From Phytopseudomonas flavescens (GTDB taxonomy: Bacteria > Pseudomonadota > Gammaproteobacteria > Pseudomonadales > Pseudomonadaceae): 64,000 nt of DNA. This document shows, piece after piece, positions 24,497-32,280 of the stretch. The stretch spans positions 62,001-126,000 of the forward strand of contig NZ_FNDG01000017.1 of assembly GCF_900100535.1 (NCBI RefSeq), written 5' to 3'. The translations under genes and the position numbers were made by a program. Position 1 is the first letter of the stretch. Each line of letters begins with the position of its first letter. The notes below the pieces were generated by a model, which saw only the letters and a program-made list of their open reading frames with translations, did no database searches and was not told where the DNA came from.

Positions 24497-26103
24497 CTGG
24501 CCAACAGCGCCCGTGCCACGCCCTCGGCAACGCGGATACCGTCGACACCGGCGGAGAGAATGCCGCCGGCGTAACCGGCACCTTCGCCCGCTGGAAACAG
24601 GCCGTGCACGTTGAGGCTCTGCAGGTCTTCACCGCGGGTGATGCGCAGCGGCGACGAGGTACGGGTCTCGATGCCGGTCAGCACCGCGTCGTGCAGGTCG
24701 AAGCCTCTGATCTGCTTGCCGAAAGCCGGCAGCGCCTCGCGGATCGCCTCGATGGCGAAATCCGGCAGGGCCGCTGCCAGGTCGCCGAGCCTGATTCCCG
24801 GTTTGTAGGACGGCTCGACGCTGCCCAGTGCCGTGCTTGGCTTGCCGGCGATGAAGTCGCCCACCAGTTGGCCCGGGGCCTCGTAATTGCTGCCGCCCAG
24901 CACGTAGGCATGGGACTCCAGGCGCTCCTGCAGCTCGACCCCGGCCAGCGGGCCACCCGGGTAGTCCTGTTCCGGGGTGATGCCGACGACGATACCGGCG
25001 TTGGCATTGCGCTCGTTGCGCGAGTACTGGCTCATGCCGTTGGTCACCACGCGATGCGGCTCGCTGGTGGCGGCGACCACGGTGCCGCCCGGGCACATGC
25101 AGAAGCTGTACACCGAGCGGCCGTTCCTGGCGTGGTGTACCAGCTTGTAGTCGGCGGCGCCCAGTTTCGGGTGACCGGCGTACTTGCCGAGGCGGGCGCG
25201 GTCGATCAGCGACTGCGGGTGTTCGATACGGAAACCTACCGAGAAGGGCTTGGCTTCCATGAACACGCCGCGCTTGTGCAGCGCGCGGAAGGTGTCCCGA
25301 GAACTGTGGCCGAGGGCCAGGATGACGTGGCGGCTATGCACCTGCTCACCGTTCTCCAGTTCCACACCGACCAGTTGACCGTCTTCGATCAGCACATCGC
25401 TGACACGTTGCTGGAAGCGTACTTCACCGCCCAGGGCCTTGATCTCTTCACGCATGCTGGCGACCACGCCGGTCAGGCGGAAGGTACCGATATGCGGCTT
25501 GCTGACATAGAGGATCTCCTCCGGTGCACCGGCCTTGACGAATTCCTCGAGCACCTTGCGGCCGTAGTGGTTCGGGTCCTTGATCTGGCTGTACAGCTTG
25601 CCGTCGGAAAAGGTCCCAGCGCCGCCTTCGCCGAACTGCACGTTGGACTCCGGGTCGAGGATCTTCTTGCGCCACAGGCCCCAGGTGTCCTTGGTGCGCT
25701 GGCGCACTTCCTTGCCACGTTCGAGAACGATAGGCCTGAGACCCATCTGTGCCAGCAACAGGGCCGCGAAGATGCCGCAAGGGCCGAAGCCGATCACCAG
25801 TGGACGCTGTTCCGGGTGTCGCTCTGCCGGGATGTTCAGCGGCTTGTAACGCACGTCCGGAGCGATGCCGAGATTGCGGTCGTTGCTCAGGCGCGCCAGC
25901 AGGGCCGCCTCGTCGCGCACGCTGAAATCGAGGGTGTAGATGAACGGCATGTCGCCGGACTTCTTGCGCGCATCGTAGCTGCGCTTGAACACGCTGAACG
26001 CGAGCAGTTCGCTGTCTTCGATCCCCAGGCGTTCGACCAGGGCCGGGCGCAGGGCGTCGTCCCCATGGTCGAGGGGCAGTTTCAGTTCGGTGATGCGCAG
26101 CAT
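24493..26103 (-). CDS. NAD(P)/FAD-dependent oxidoreductase (COG2509-like)
   Basis: The 536-residue protein begins with an alpha/beta cap (about 1-95: MLRITELKLPLDHGDDAL...FKRSYDARKKSGDMPFIYTLDF). A dinucleotide-binding loop follows, GFGPCGIFAA (105-114). Further family features are FSDGKLYSQI, LALGHSSRDTF, and the C-terminal LFPAGEGAGYAGGILSAGVDGIRVAE, where FAD binds. Such proteins are widespread, and the substrate is unknown. ATG 26103 is the family start. It converges with the GNAT gene. Confidence 0.9.
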   Translation of the reverse strand: MLRITELKLPLDHGDDALRPALVERLGIEDSELLAFSVFKRSYDARKKSGDMPFIYTLDFSVRDEAALLARLSNDRNLGIAPDVRYKPLNIPAERHPEQRPLVIGFGPCGIFAALLLAQMGLRPIVLERGKEVRQRTKDTWGLWRKKILDPESNVQFGEGGAGTFSDGKLYSQIKDPNHYGRKVLEEFVKAGAPEEILYVSKPHIGTFRLTGVVASMREEIKALGGEVRFQQRVSDVLIEDGQLVGVELENGEQVHSRHVILALGHSSRDTFRALHKRGVFMEAKPFSVGFRIEHPQSLIDRARLGKYAGHPKLGAADYKLVHHARNGRSVYSFCMCPGGTVVAATSEPHRVVTNGMSQYSRNERNANAGIVVGITPEQDYPGGPLAGVELQERLESHAYVLGGSNYEAPGQLVGDFIAGKPSTALGSVEPSYKPGIRLGDLAAALPDFAIEAIREALPAFGKQIRGFDLHDAVLTGIETRTSSPLRITRGEDLQSLNVHGLFPAGEGAGYAGGILSAGVDGIRVAEGVARALLAS

Positions 26104-26301
26104 GTGGAGTCCACCTATCAGGGCCGGAGGTCACCCGGCAGCTTTTCGAGGGCGGCGATTATGGACGAAATAATCCCATCAGGCTGCAGTTCGCGCGTTG
26201 CAGTCGACGGGCAGCGGCAGCTGGCTCGGTGTTCGGGTGTGTCCCTCTGAGGATCGGGTGCGTCAATGTCAGGTACTCCACTGGCGCAAAAGGACATTCG
26301 C

Positions 26302-26937
26302 ATGCAGTCGCACAGAACGCACAGGACGCTCACCCTCGGTTATTTGGCTGGTCTCATCACGCCTCTCTGGCTGGCGCTCGGCGTTGCCCTGGCTGGAGCG
26401 CTTTACCCCGGTTACAGCCACTTCGATCAGGCCATGAGCCTGCTCGGCGCCGAAGGTGCACCGACTCAATTCATATCGCCGCTGATCAACAACTTCCCGT
26501 TGGGTGCGCTGTTCATGCTGTTCGGTGTCGCCGTGCTGCTGAGCTTCGACAACCATTGGGCGCGGTTCAGCGGCCTGCTGATCATCCTCCACGGCCTGGG
26601 TAGCTTCGGCACCGGCTACTTCGCCTGTGACGCAGGTTGTGCGCCGCAAAGCCCATCGACCAGCCAGAACCTGCATAACCTGGCGGGGCTGGTCATGGCG
26701 CTCAGTCTGCTGCTCGCCAGTGCGATTTGGGTGTATCTGGGCCTGCGCCTGCTTGGCTCCCGGCGGTTTTCCTGGTTCTCTCTGCTGTGCACGTTACTGG
26801 CGCTCGGCACTCTGCCGTTGATGGCGGAGGCTGTACAAAGCGGACAGGGTTTCGGCCTCTATCAACGCATCAATTACGGGAGCTCGCTGCTGTGGCTGGC
26901 CACGTTGGCATTGATGCTGATGCGCCGCGCGCGGTGA
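26302..26937 (+). CDS. DUF998 family membrane protein
   Basis: The 211-residue protein has six membrane segments. Family hallmarks are GALYPGYSHFDQAMSLLGAEGAPTQF near the N-terminus and LHGLGSFGTGYFACDAGC in the centre. The start at 26302 is preceded by AAAGGA 8 bases away; an ATG at 26266 lacks a ribosome binding site. Function is unknown; DUF998 proteins are proposed membrane-bound hydrolase-like or transport-related proteins. Confidence 0.85.
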   Translation: MQSHRTHRTLTLGYLAGLITPLWLALGVALAGALYPGYSHFDQAMSLLGAEGAPTQFISPLINNFPLGALFMLFGVAVLLSFDNHWARFSGLLIILHGLGSFGTGYFACDAGCAPQSPSTSQNLHNLAGLVMALSLLLASAIWVYLGLRLLGSRRFSWFSLLCTLLALGTLPLMAEAVQSGQGFGLYQRINYGSSLLWLATLALMLMRRAR

Positions 26938-27032
26938 TAGCTCGCGTTTGCTTACGATTTGCCGGTGTCGCCACACGATGGGAGTTGTTAGGGTCTTAGG
27001 CTCACATTTAATAGGGATATCAAGGGGGAAAG

Positions 27033-27923
27033 ATGAGCGAGCAACCCTGGGGCGACGGGGCACCTGTCAGCGTTCTGCTGGCCACTGATCTGAGTGTGCG
27101 CTGCGACCGAGCGCTGGATCGCGCTGCGCAGTTGGCGAGTGAGTGGCAGGCCATGTTGGTCGGTGTCAACGTGCTGGAGGCAGCTCACGCGCCGGATCTG
27201 GTGCTCGGTTGGGCCGGCGCACGGGATGATGCCAGCCTGGTGCGTTTCGCCGAGCGGCAGTTGCAGGAGGATCTGTCCGGCCGCGATGTGCGGGTGCGGC
27301 TGCGTATCGAGCGTGGCGAGCCGGTGCAGGCCATCGCCAGGGCCGCGCGGGAAACCGGTAGCGCGCTGGTGGTGGCCGGCGTTGCCAGTAACGAGCTGTG
27401 GGGCCGGCTGTTGCTTGGCTCGACGCTCGAGTCGCTGACCCGGCAACTGCCGCAACCCTTGCTGGTGGTTCGCCAGCGGCCGCGCGGCCGCTACCAGCGC
27501 ATTCTGGTCGCCACCGACTTTTCCGACTCGTCGCGCCATGCACTGCACGCCGCTGCCCGCTATTTCCCGGATCGCGAGCTGGTGCTCTATCACGCCACCG
27601 AGGCGCCGATGTCGGACCGTCTGGAGCGGGTCATCGACGACGAAGTACGCCAGCATATCGAGGAGGGCGACTATGCTGCCTTTCTCGCCGCCAGCGAGCT
27701 GCCGGAGCATGTGCGCACGCATACCCGCATCGTCATCGAGCAGGGCTCGCTGGGGGCTTCACTGAGCCACTACGTGCGTGAGCATGCCGTGGACCTGGTA
27801 GTGATGGGCACCCACGGCCGCAGCGGGCTGATGAGCGCGTTGCTGGGGAGCGCCGCCCGCGAACTGCTGCAGTGGCTGCCGTGCGACACCCTGATCGTGC
27901 GCGCGCCGCGCGCCGACGATTAG
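27033..27923 (+). CDS. Tandem universal stress protein (UspA family)
   Basis: The 296-residue protein contains two USP domains. Domain 1 (about 10-150) begins SVLLATDLSVRCDRALDRAAQLA; its ATP loop is degenerate (VVAGVASNELWGRLLLGSTLESL). Domain 2 (about 155-296) begins YQRILVATDFSDSSRHAL and keeps the G-2x-G-9x-(S/T) loop in GTHGRSGLMSALLGSAARELL. Tandem USPs are common in Pseudomonas and act under energy or oxygen stress. A strong GGGGGAAAG precedes ATG 27033. The stop overlaps the stop of rlmF by 4 bases. Confidence 0.92.
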   Translation: MSEQPWGDGAPVSVLLATDLSVRCDRALDRAAQLASEWQAMLVGVNVLEAAHAPDLVLGWAGARDDASLVRFAERQLQEDLSGRDVRVRLRIERGEPVQAIARAARETGSALVVAGVASNELWGRLLLGSTLESLTRQLPQPLLVVRQRPRGRYQRILVATDFSDSSRHALHAAARYFPDRELVLYHATEAPMSDRLERVIDDEVRQHIEEGDYAAFLAASELPEHVRTHTRIVIEQGSLGASLSHYVREHAVDLVVMGTHGRSGLMSALLGSAARELLQWLPCDTLIVRAPRADD

Positions 27924-28906
27924 CCGCTGATGCGCTTCGTCAGCCAGCGCTGGCGCTGTTCGACGTCGTGAAACGTCCAGGCGACGAAGCGGCTCTGCTT
28001 CTGGCCCTGGCTCATTTCCACGGTGCGCGTTTCCACGGCGCCGACGTTCTTCAGCGTGGCGTACACGGCGGGCAGGTTGGCGGATTTGGAGATCAGCGTG
28101 CTGAACCACAGCACCTGTTCGCGGATATCGGCGCTTTCGCGAATCAGCCGGGCGACGAAGGCCGCTTCGCCACCGGGGCACCACAGCTCGGCAGCCTGGC
28201 CGCCGAAGTTCAGTACCGGCAGCTTGCGCTTGGGGTCGAGCTTGCCGAGGTTGCGCCATTTGCGCTTGCTGCCACTGGCGGCCTCGTCTGCCGAGGCATG
28301 GAAGGGCGGGTTGCACAGGGTCAGCTCGAAGTGCTCTTGCGGCGCCAGCAAACCACTCAAAACATGCCCGGCATCGGCTTGCAGGCGTAATTCGATCTGT
28401 TCGCTGAGGCCGGGATTCGACTGCACGATGGCGTTCGCCGAAGCGATGGCCTGAGGCGCGATATCGGCGCCCAGGAAATGCCAGCCGTACTCGCGGTTGC
28501 CAAGCAACGGATAGATGCAGTTGGCGCCGACGCCGATATCCAGCGCCCGTATCGCCGCGCCCCTGGGAATCTCGCCGGCATTGTCGCTGCCCAGCAGATC
28601 GGCCAGGTAATGCAGGTAATCGGCCCGACCGGGAATGGGCGGGCACAGGTAGTCCGCCGGAATGTCCCAGTGCGCGATGCCATAGAACTGCTGGAGCAAG
28701 GCACGGTTGAACACCTTCACCGCCGCCGGGTTGGCGAAGTCGATGCTCTGCTTGCCGTATGGGTTGATGATGACGAACGCCGCCAGTTCAGGGCTGGTCT
28801 TGATCAGCGCCGGAAAGTCATAACGCCCCTGATGGCGGCTGCGAGGGTGCAACTGGCCCTTGGCGGATGACGAGGCAGGCGGTTTCGGCGGACGTCTGGC
28901 AGGCAT
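27920..28906 (-). CDS. rlmF: 23S rRNA (adenine1618-N6)-methyltransferase
   Basis: The 328-residue SAM-dependent enzyme modifies A1618 of 23S rRNA. Family features are LHPRSRHQGRYDFPAL at the N-terminus, ALDIGVGANCIYPLLG (SAM loop, about 118-134), the catalytic NPPFHAS of N6-adenine methyltransferases (about 195), and the C-terminal SRFVAWTFHDVEQRQRW. Length is typical. The basic N-terminus (PARRPPKPPASSSAKGQ) suits rRNA binding. It converges with the USP gene. Confidence 0.94.
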   Translation of the reverse strand: MPARRPPKPPASSSAKGQLHPRSRHQGRYDFPALIKTSPELAAFVIINPYGKQSIDFANPAAVKVFNRALLQQFYGIAHWDIPADYLCPPIPGRADYLHYLADLLGSDNAGEIPRGAAIRALDIGVGANCIYPLLGNREYGWHFLGADIAPQAIASANAIVQSNPGLSEQIELRLQADAGHVLSGLLAPQEHFELTLCNPPFHASADEAASGSKRKWRNLGKLDPKRKLPVLNFGGQAAELWCPGGEAAFVARLIRESADIREQVLWFSTLISKSANLPAVYATLKNVGAVETRTVEMSQGQKQSRFVAWTFHDVEQRQRWLTKRISG

Positions 28907-29105
28907 GCTGTTGGATCACGGAGGGTACGGGCCGCACATTTTCCCACAGCTGGCGGCGGCATGCTCGCCAGCTTTCCCTGAGCCATCGCCAGACCGCTGC
29001 AAGCCTCGCTCAGGTGTGGGGAGGCGCACTGACACAGGTCAAGGGGTTGTCGCCTGCCCGGTCCTAGACTGGCCGCATCTTAAGGGGATGACAGGGAGGC
29101 CGGGC

Positions 29106-29573
29106 ATGGCCTATCTCAGTTGGAGTGATGATCTGAACACGGGCATCGCGGTGATCGATGGCCAGCACCGACGTATCGTCGACATGATCAACGAGCTGTA
29201 CGTTGCCCAGCACAACGGCGCCCGCGAGGGCGTGGGGCAGGTGATCGAAGAGCTGGTCGACTACACCACCTCGCACTTCGTGTTCGAGGAGGCGATGCTC
29301 GAGGAGGCCGGCTATGTCTTCACCAAGGCCCACAAGCGGGTGCACGACATTTTCATCAAGCGGGTCGACGACTATCGCACGCGGTTCAAGCAGGGCGAGG
29401 ACGTCTCCGATGAATTGCGCAGCCTGCTCGGGCGCTGGTTGTTCGGCCATATCCGCAACGATGACCAGAACTACGTGGCGGCCGTCACCGAAAACCTCCG
29501 CCGCCTGGCTGCCGACAGGACCGAAGACAGTTGGCTGAGCCGCGCCAAACGGCGCTTCTTTGGCGCGGCGTAG
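29106..29573 (+). CDS. Bacteriohemerythrin
   Basis: The 155-residue protein is a single-domain hemerythrin with all diiron ligands in place: His21, His57, Glu61, His76, His80, His115 and Asp120. Such proteins bind O2 reversibly and may store or deliver it, or sense oxygen or NO. GGGAGG lies about 7 bases before ATG 29106. It is a single gene transcribed divergently from rlmF, with 199 bases between. The C-terminus (LSRAKRRFFGAA) is basic. Confidence 0.93.
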   Translation: MAYLSWSDDLNTGIAVIDGQHRRIVDMINELYVAQHNGAREGVGQVIEELVDYTTSHFVFEEAMLEEAGYVFTKAHKRVHDIFIKRVDDYRTRFKQGEDVSDELRSLLGRWLFGHIRNDDQNYVAAVTENLRRLAADRTEDSWLSRAKRRFFGAA

Positions 29574-29670
29574 TCGGATGTTTCACAGCGTTGGGCAATG
29601 GTAGATACCGTCTTGCCCATTACCTCGCAAGCGCTCATTCGGCATCAAAAGGCATCCCCGATTTCAGGCC

Positions 29671-29760
29671 GTAGGGTGGACCGGGACGCGCAGTCAACGC
29701 TCTTTTTGTCCACCGTTGCGATTGAAGAGCGGTGGAAGGATAAAGCGTCTTCCACCCTAC
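29671..29760. repeat. MITE-like repeat unit 1, 10-bp perfect terminal inverted repeats
   Basis: The 90-bp unit is bounded by GTAGGGTGGA (29671-29680) and TCCACCCTAC (29751-29760), exact inverted copies. Inside, GTCCACCG and GCGGTGGAA repeat the same core in the opposite sense, so it can fold into nested hairpins. The GTAGGGTGGA...CGCT...TCCACC pattern is a common dispersed repeat in pseudomonads, from memory. Confidence 0.7.
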
Positions 29761-29824
29761 CGGGGGCTGGTTAGTCAGGCCAGGCGCAGATGGTTGTCCC
29801 AGAATCCTGTCGGCAGATCCAGCA

Positions 29825-29910
29825 TGTGGACGACGCTTTACCTGCGCGACCCGACCCGTCCACCGCTTTACGATCGTGCTGGTGGACAAGAAGAGCGTTG
29901 TCCACCCTAC
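29825..29910. repeat. MITE-like repeat unit 2, degenerate
   Basis: The unit opens with GTGGACGACGCTTTACC, contains GTCCACCGC, and closes with GGTGGACAAGAAGAGCG (from 29881) and TCCACCCTAC (29901-29910). The left GTAG end is missing. It is related to unit 1, 65 bases away. Confidence 0.65.
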
Positions 29911-30007
29911 GCATGCCTTTCTTGATGGTTTCCAGAGCGTCCCTGGATGCATTCCCATGCGCAGGGATATGGCCTCGCTCAGGCTACGCGCTCCACCGAA
30001 CCTGCGC

Positions 30008-31837
30008 CTAGAGCGGGAATATCCACGGCACCATCACCACGCTGACGATCAGTACCAGAAGGGTGAACGGCACGCCGATGCGCACGAAATCCCCGAAACG
30101 GTACTGGCCCGGCCCCAGCACCAGGGTATTCACCGGCGACGAGATCGGTGTCATGAATGCGGCCGAGGCCGCCAGGGCGACGGTCATGGCGAAGGGCACG
30201 GGGGAGACCCCCAGCGCTTGGGCGGTGGCGATGGCCACGGGGGCCATCAACACCGCCGTGGCGGTATTGGAAATGAACAGGCCGATCAGGGCGGTGACGG
30301 CGAACAGGCTGGCCAGGATCACCCGCGGGCCGGCTTCGCCAAGCGCCCCGACCAGGCCATTGACCGCCAGATCGATGCCACCGGTTTTCTGCAGGGCCAG
30401 GGCGAAGGGCAGCATGCCGACGATAAGGATCAGGCTCGGCCAATGGATCGAACGGTAGGCGCTGGACATGTCGACGCAGCGGAACGCTCCCATCAGCAGG
30501 CAGCCGATCAGCGCTGCCATGACGTTGGGTACCAGGCCGCTGATCATCAGCCCGACCATCACTGCCAGGCTCAGCAGCGCATAGGGTGCCTTGCGCGCGG
30601 CGGGAGCCACCTCATCGACCTCGGCGGGCAGGCTGAGTACCAGAAAATCAAGGTTCAGGCTTTGCAAGTGGTGGATCTGCTTCCAGCTGCCGGCCACCAG
30701 CAGGGTGTCGGCGTGGCTCAGCTTCTCGTCCACCAGCAGGCCCTCCAGGGCCTCGCCATGGCGGCGCAGGCCGACCACGTTGAGCTTGTAGCGACTGCGC
30801 AGGCCAAGCTCCTGAATACTCTTGCCCGGCAGATGCGATTCCGGTGGCAACGCCACTTCGGCCAGCCCCAGTTCGTGGGAATGCACGCTGTAATAGGAGT
30901 TGCGCAGTGGCAGTGCTTCCAGGCCCAGCTCCTGGTAGGCACCGAGCAGGGCGATGGCCGGGCTGGCCAGATCGACCAGCAGCACATCGCCGGCCTGCAA
31001 CTGGGTGTTGCCGGTGGCCATCAGCAGCAGGTTGCGAAACTGCCGCTGACGCTCCACGGCAATCACGTTGATGCCGTACTGCGAACGCAGGTGCAGTTCG
31101 TCCAGTGCCTGGTTGGCAAGTGGCGAGTCGGCACGGACACGCAGGCGCCGCTCGCGTTCGCTGAGGCGGTAGCTGTTGGCCAGGTCGCTCAGGGTCAGGC
31201 GCGGTGGCGCCGAGGCATCGCCATCGGCGTCGCGCTGCAGCCAGCGACGGGTGGCGAGCATGTAGAGCACGCCCAGTACCAGAACGGCCAGGCCGATGGG
31301 GGTGAAACTGAAGAAGTCGAAGCCCGGCAGGCCGGCCCGCAGCAGTTCGCTGTGCACCACCATGTTCGGCGGCGTGGCCACCAGGGTCAGCATGCCGCTG
31401 ATCAGACCGGCGAACGCCAGGGGCATCATCAGCCGGCCTGGCGCGATCTTCAGGCGGGCCGCCACGCCAAGCACCACGGGAATGAAGATCGCCACCACGC
31501 CGGTCGAACTCATCACCGAGCCAAGCCCGGCCACCGCCGTCATCAGCAAGGCCAGCAAGCGGGTTTCGCTGCTACCGGCCTTGGCCACCAGCCAGTCGCC
31601 GAGGCGGTAGGCGATGCCGGTGCGCACCAGGCCGTCACCGATCACGAACAGCGCGGCGATGAGGATCACGCTGGGGTCGCTGAAGCCGGCCAGGGTTTCC
31701 TGGATGCTGAGCACACCGGTCAACGGCAGGGCGACGATGATCATCAGCGCGACTACGTCCATGCGCGGCTTGTCGAGCACGAACAGCACCACGGCCGCCA
31801 GCAGCAGGCCGAGTACCATGAGCAGATCGAGGGTCAT
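30008..31837 (-). CDS. SLC13/DASS family permease with RCK_C domains
   Basis: The 609-residue protein has an N-terminal membrane half (about 1-185), a soluble insert and a C-terminal membrane half (about 390-609). The insert carries two TrkA-C (RCK_C)-like modules, each ending in motifs such as LRSQYGINVIAVERQ and LRSRYKLNVVGLRRHG. Transport motifs include GVVAIFIPVVLG, ATPPNMVV, NTATAVLMAPVAI and the C-terminal TPISSPVNTLVLGPGQYRFGDF. The architecture matches ArsB/NhaD or citrate/sulfate-type SLC13 carriers; the substrate is unknown. ATG 31837 has AAGGA 6 bases upstream. An in-frame extension to 32221 has no coding character. Confidence 0.9.
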   Translation of the reverse strand: MTLDLLMVLGLLLAAVVLFVLDKPRMDVVALMIIVALPLTGVLSIQETLAGFSDPSVILIAALFVIGDGLVRTGIAYRLGDWLVAKAGSSETRLLALLMTAVAGLGSVMSSTGVVAIFIPVVLGVAARLKIAPGRLMMPLAFAGLISGMLTLVATPPNMVVHSELLRAGLPGFDFFSFTPIGLAVLVLGVLYMLATRRWLQRDADGDASAPPRLTLSDLANSYRLSERERRLRVRADSPLANQALDELHLRSQYGINVIAVERQRQFRNLLLMATGNTQLQAGDVLLVDLASPAIALLGAYQELGLEALPLRNSYYSVHSHELGLAEVALPPESHLPGKSIQELGLRSRYKLNVVGLRRHGEALEGLLVDEKLSHADTLLVAGSWKQIHHLQSLNLDFLVLSLPAEVDEVAPAARKAPYALLSLAVMVGLMISGLVPNVMAALIGCLLMGAFRCVDMSSAYRSIHWPSLILIVGMLPFALALQKTGGIDLAVNGLVGALGEAGPRVILASLFAVTALIGLFISNTATAVLMAPVAIATAQALGVSPVPFAMTVALAASAAFMTPISSPVNTLVLGPGQYRFGDFVRIGVPFTLLVLIVSVVMVPWIFPL

Positions 31838-31860
31838 TGCGAGTCCTTGTCGGCGGTCTT

Positions 31861-32175
31861 TCAGGGGTAGCCCAGCGCGCTCTTGATCCGTTGCAGGTTT
31901 CCGGCAATCCAGCCTTTGTCGATGGCGCCCCAGTCGCGGATCACATAGTGGCCGGCGTTGTTGCGCTGGCCATCGTGCTGCTGGAATTCGCAACGGATAT
32001 CCAGTTCCTCCAGCGCGCTCAGGGTGTCCTGGGCGGTGCGCCTTGGCATGCCCGTGGCAGCCATCAGTGCCGGCACGCTGTCGGCGGCACCACTGTCGAT
32101 CAGCCAGGCGACGTAGAGACGGCGGTAAAAACTGGTCTTGGTCTTGCTCACTTCCATTTGCAGGGGCCCGATCAT
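31861..32175 (-). CDS. Small winged helix-turn-helix protein
   Basis: The 104-residue protein contains a winged helix (about 18-72: FYRRLYVAWLIDSGAADSVPALMAATGMPRRTAQDTLSALEELDI) and a C-terminal tail (HYVIRDWGAIDKGWIAGNLQRIKSALGYP). The gene ends 23 bases before the SLC13 permease start on the same strand, so it is a candidate local regulator. The start is uncertain between 32175 (IGPLQMEVSK...) and 32157 (EVSK...); neither has a strong ribosome binding site. Confidence 0.8.
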   Translation of the reverse strand: MIGPLQMEVSKTKTSFYRRLYVAWLIDSGAADSVPALMAATGMPRRTAQDTLSALEELDIRCEFQQHDGQRNNAGHYVIRDWGAIDKGWIAGNLQRIKSALGYP

Positions 32176-32224
32176 GTGCAGAGTCGCGAGCATACTGCCT
32201 GATACCAAACGGCATGCCCATAAA

Positions 32225-32259
32225 CGAAAACAGCCCGCCGGGTTTTCACCGCGGCGGGC
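32225..32259 (-). terminator. Rho-independent terminator of valS
   Basis: GCCCGCCG (32233-32240) pairs with CGGCGGGC (32252-32259) around an 11-base loop. On the minus strand it is followed by TGTTTTCG. It lies 22 bases beyond the valS stop. Confidence 0.8.
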
Positions 32260-32280
32260 CGTCTTCAGCCGAGTAGCGGT

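Larger units (their letters stand above)
29574..30007. other. Gene-free region filled by MITE-like repeats
   Basis: No gene is supported between the bacteriohemerythrin and the convergent permease gene. The interval is mostly two related repeat units, listed separately, and may serve as the transcript end for both flanking genes. Confidence 0.5.

Noticed and set aside
24475..26250. A 591-codon plus-strand frame over the FAD oxidoreductase
   Set aside because: The minus-strand gene has a dinucleotide-binding motif and family ends; the plus frame has none.
31838..32221. An in-frame upstream extension of the SLC13 permease to 737 residues
   Set aside because: The extension overlaps the winged-helix gene in another frame and is not coding-like; ATG 31837 has a good ribosome binding site and starts at the first helix.
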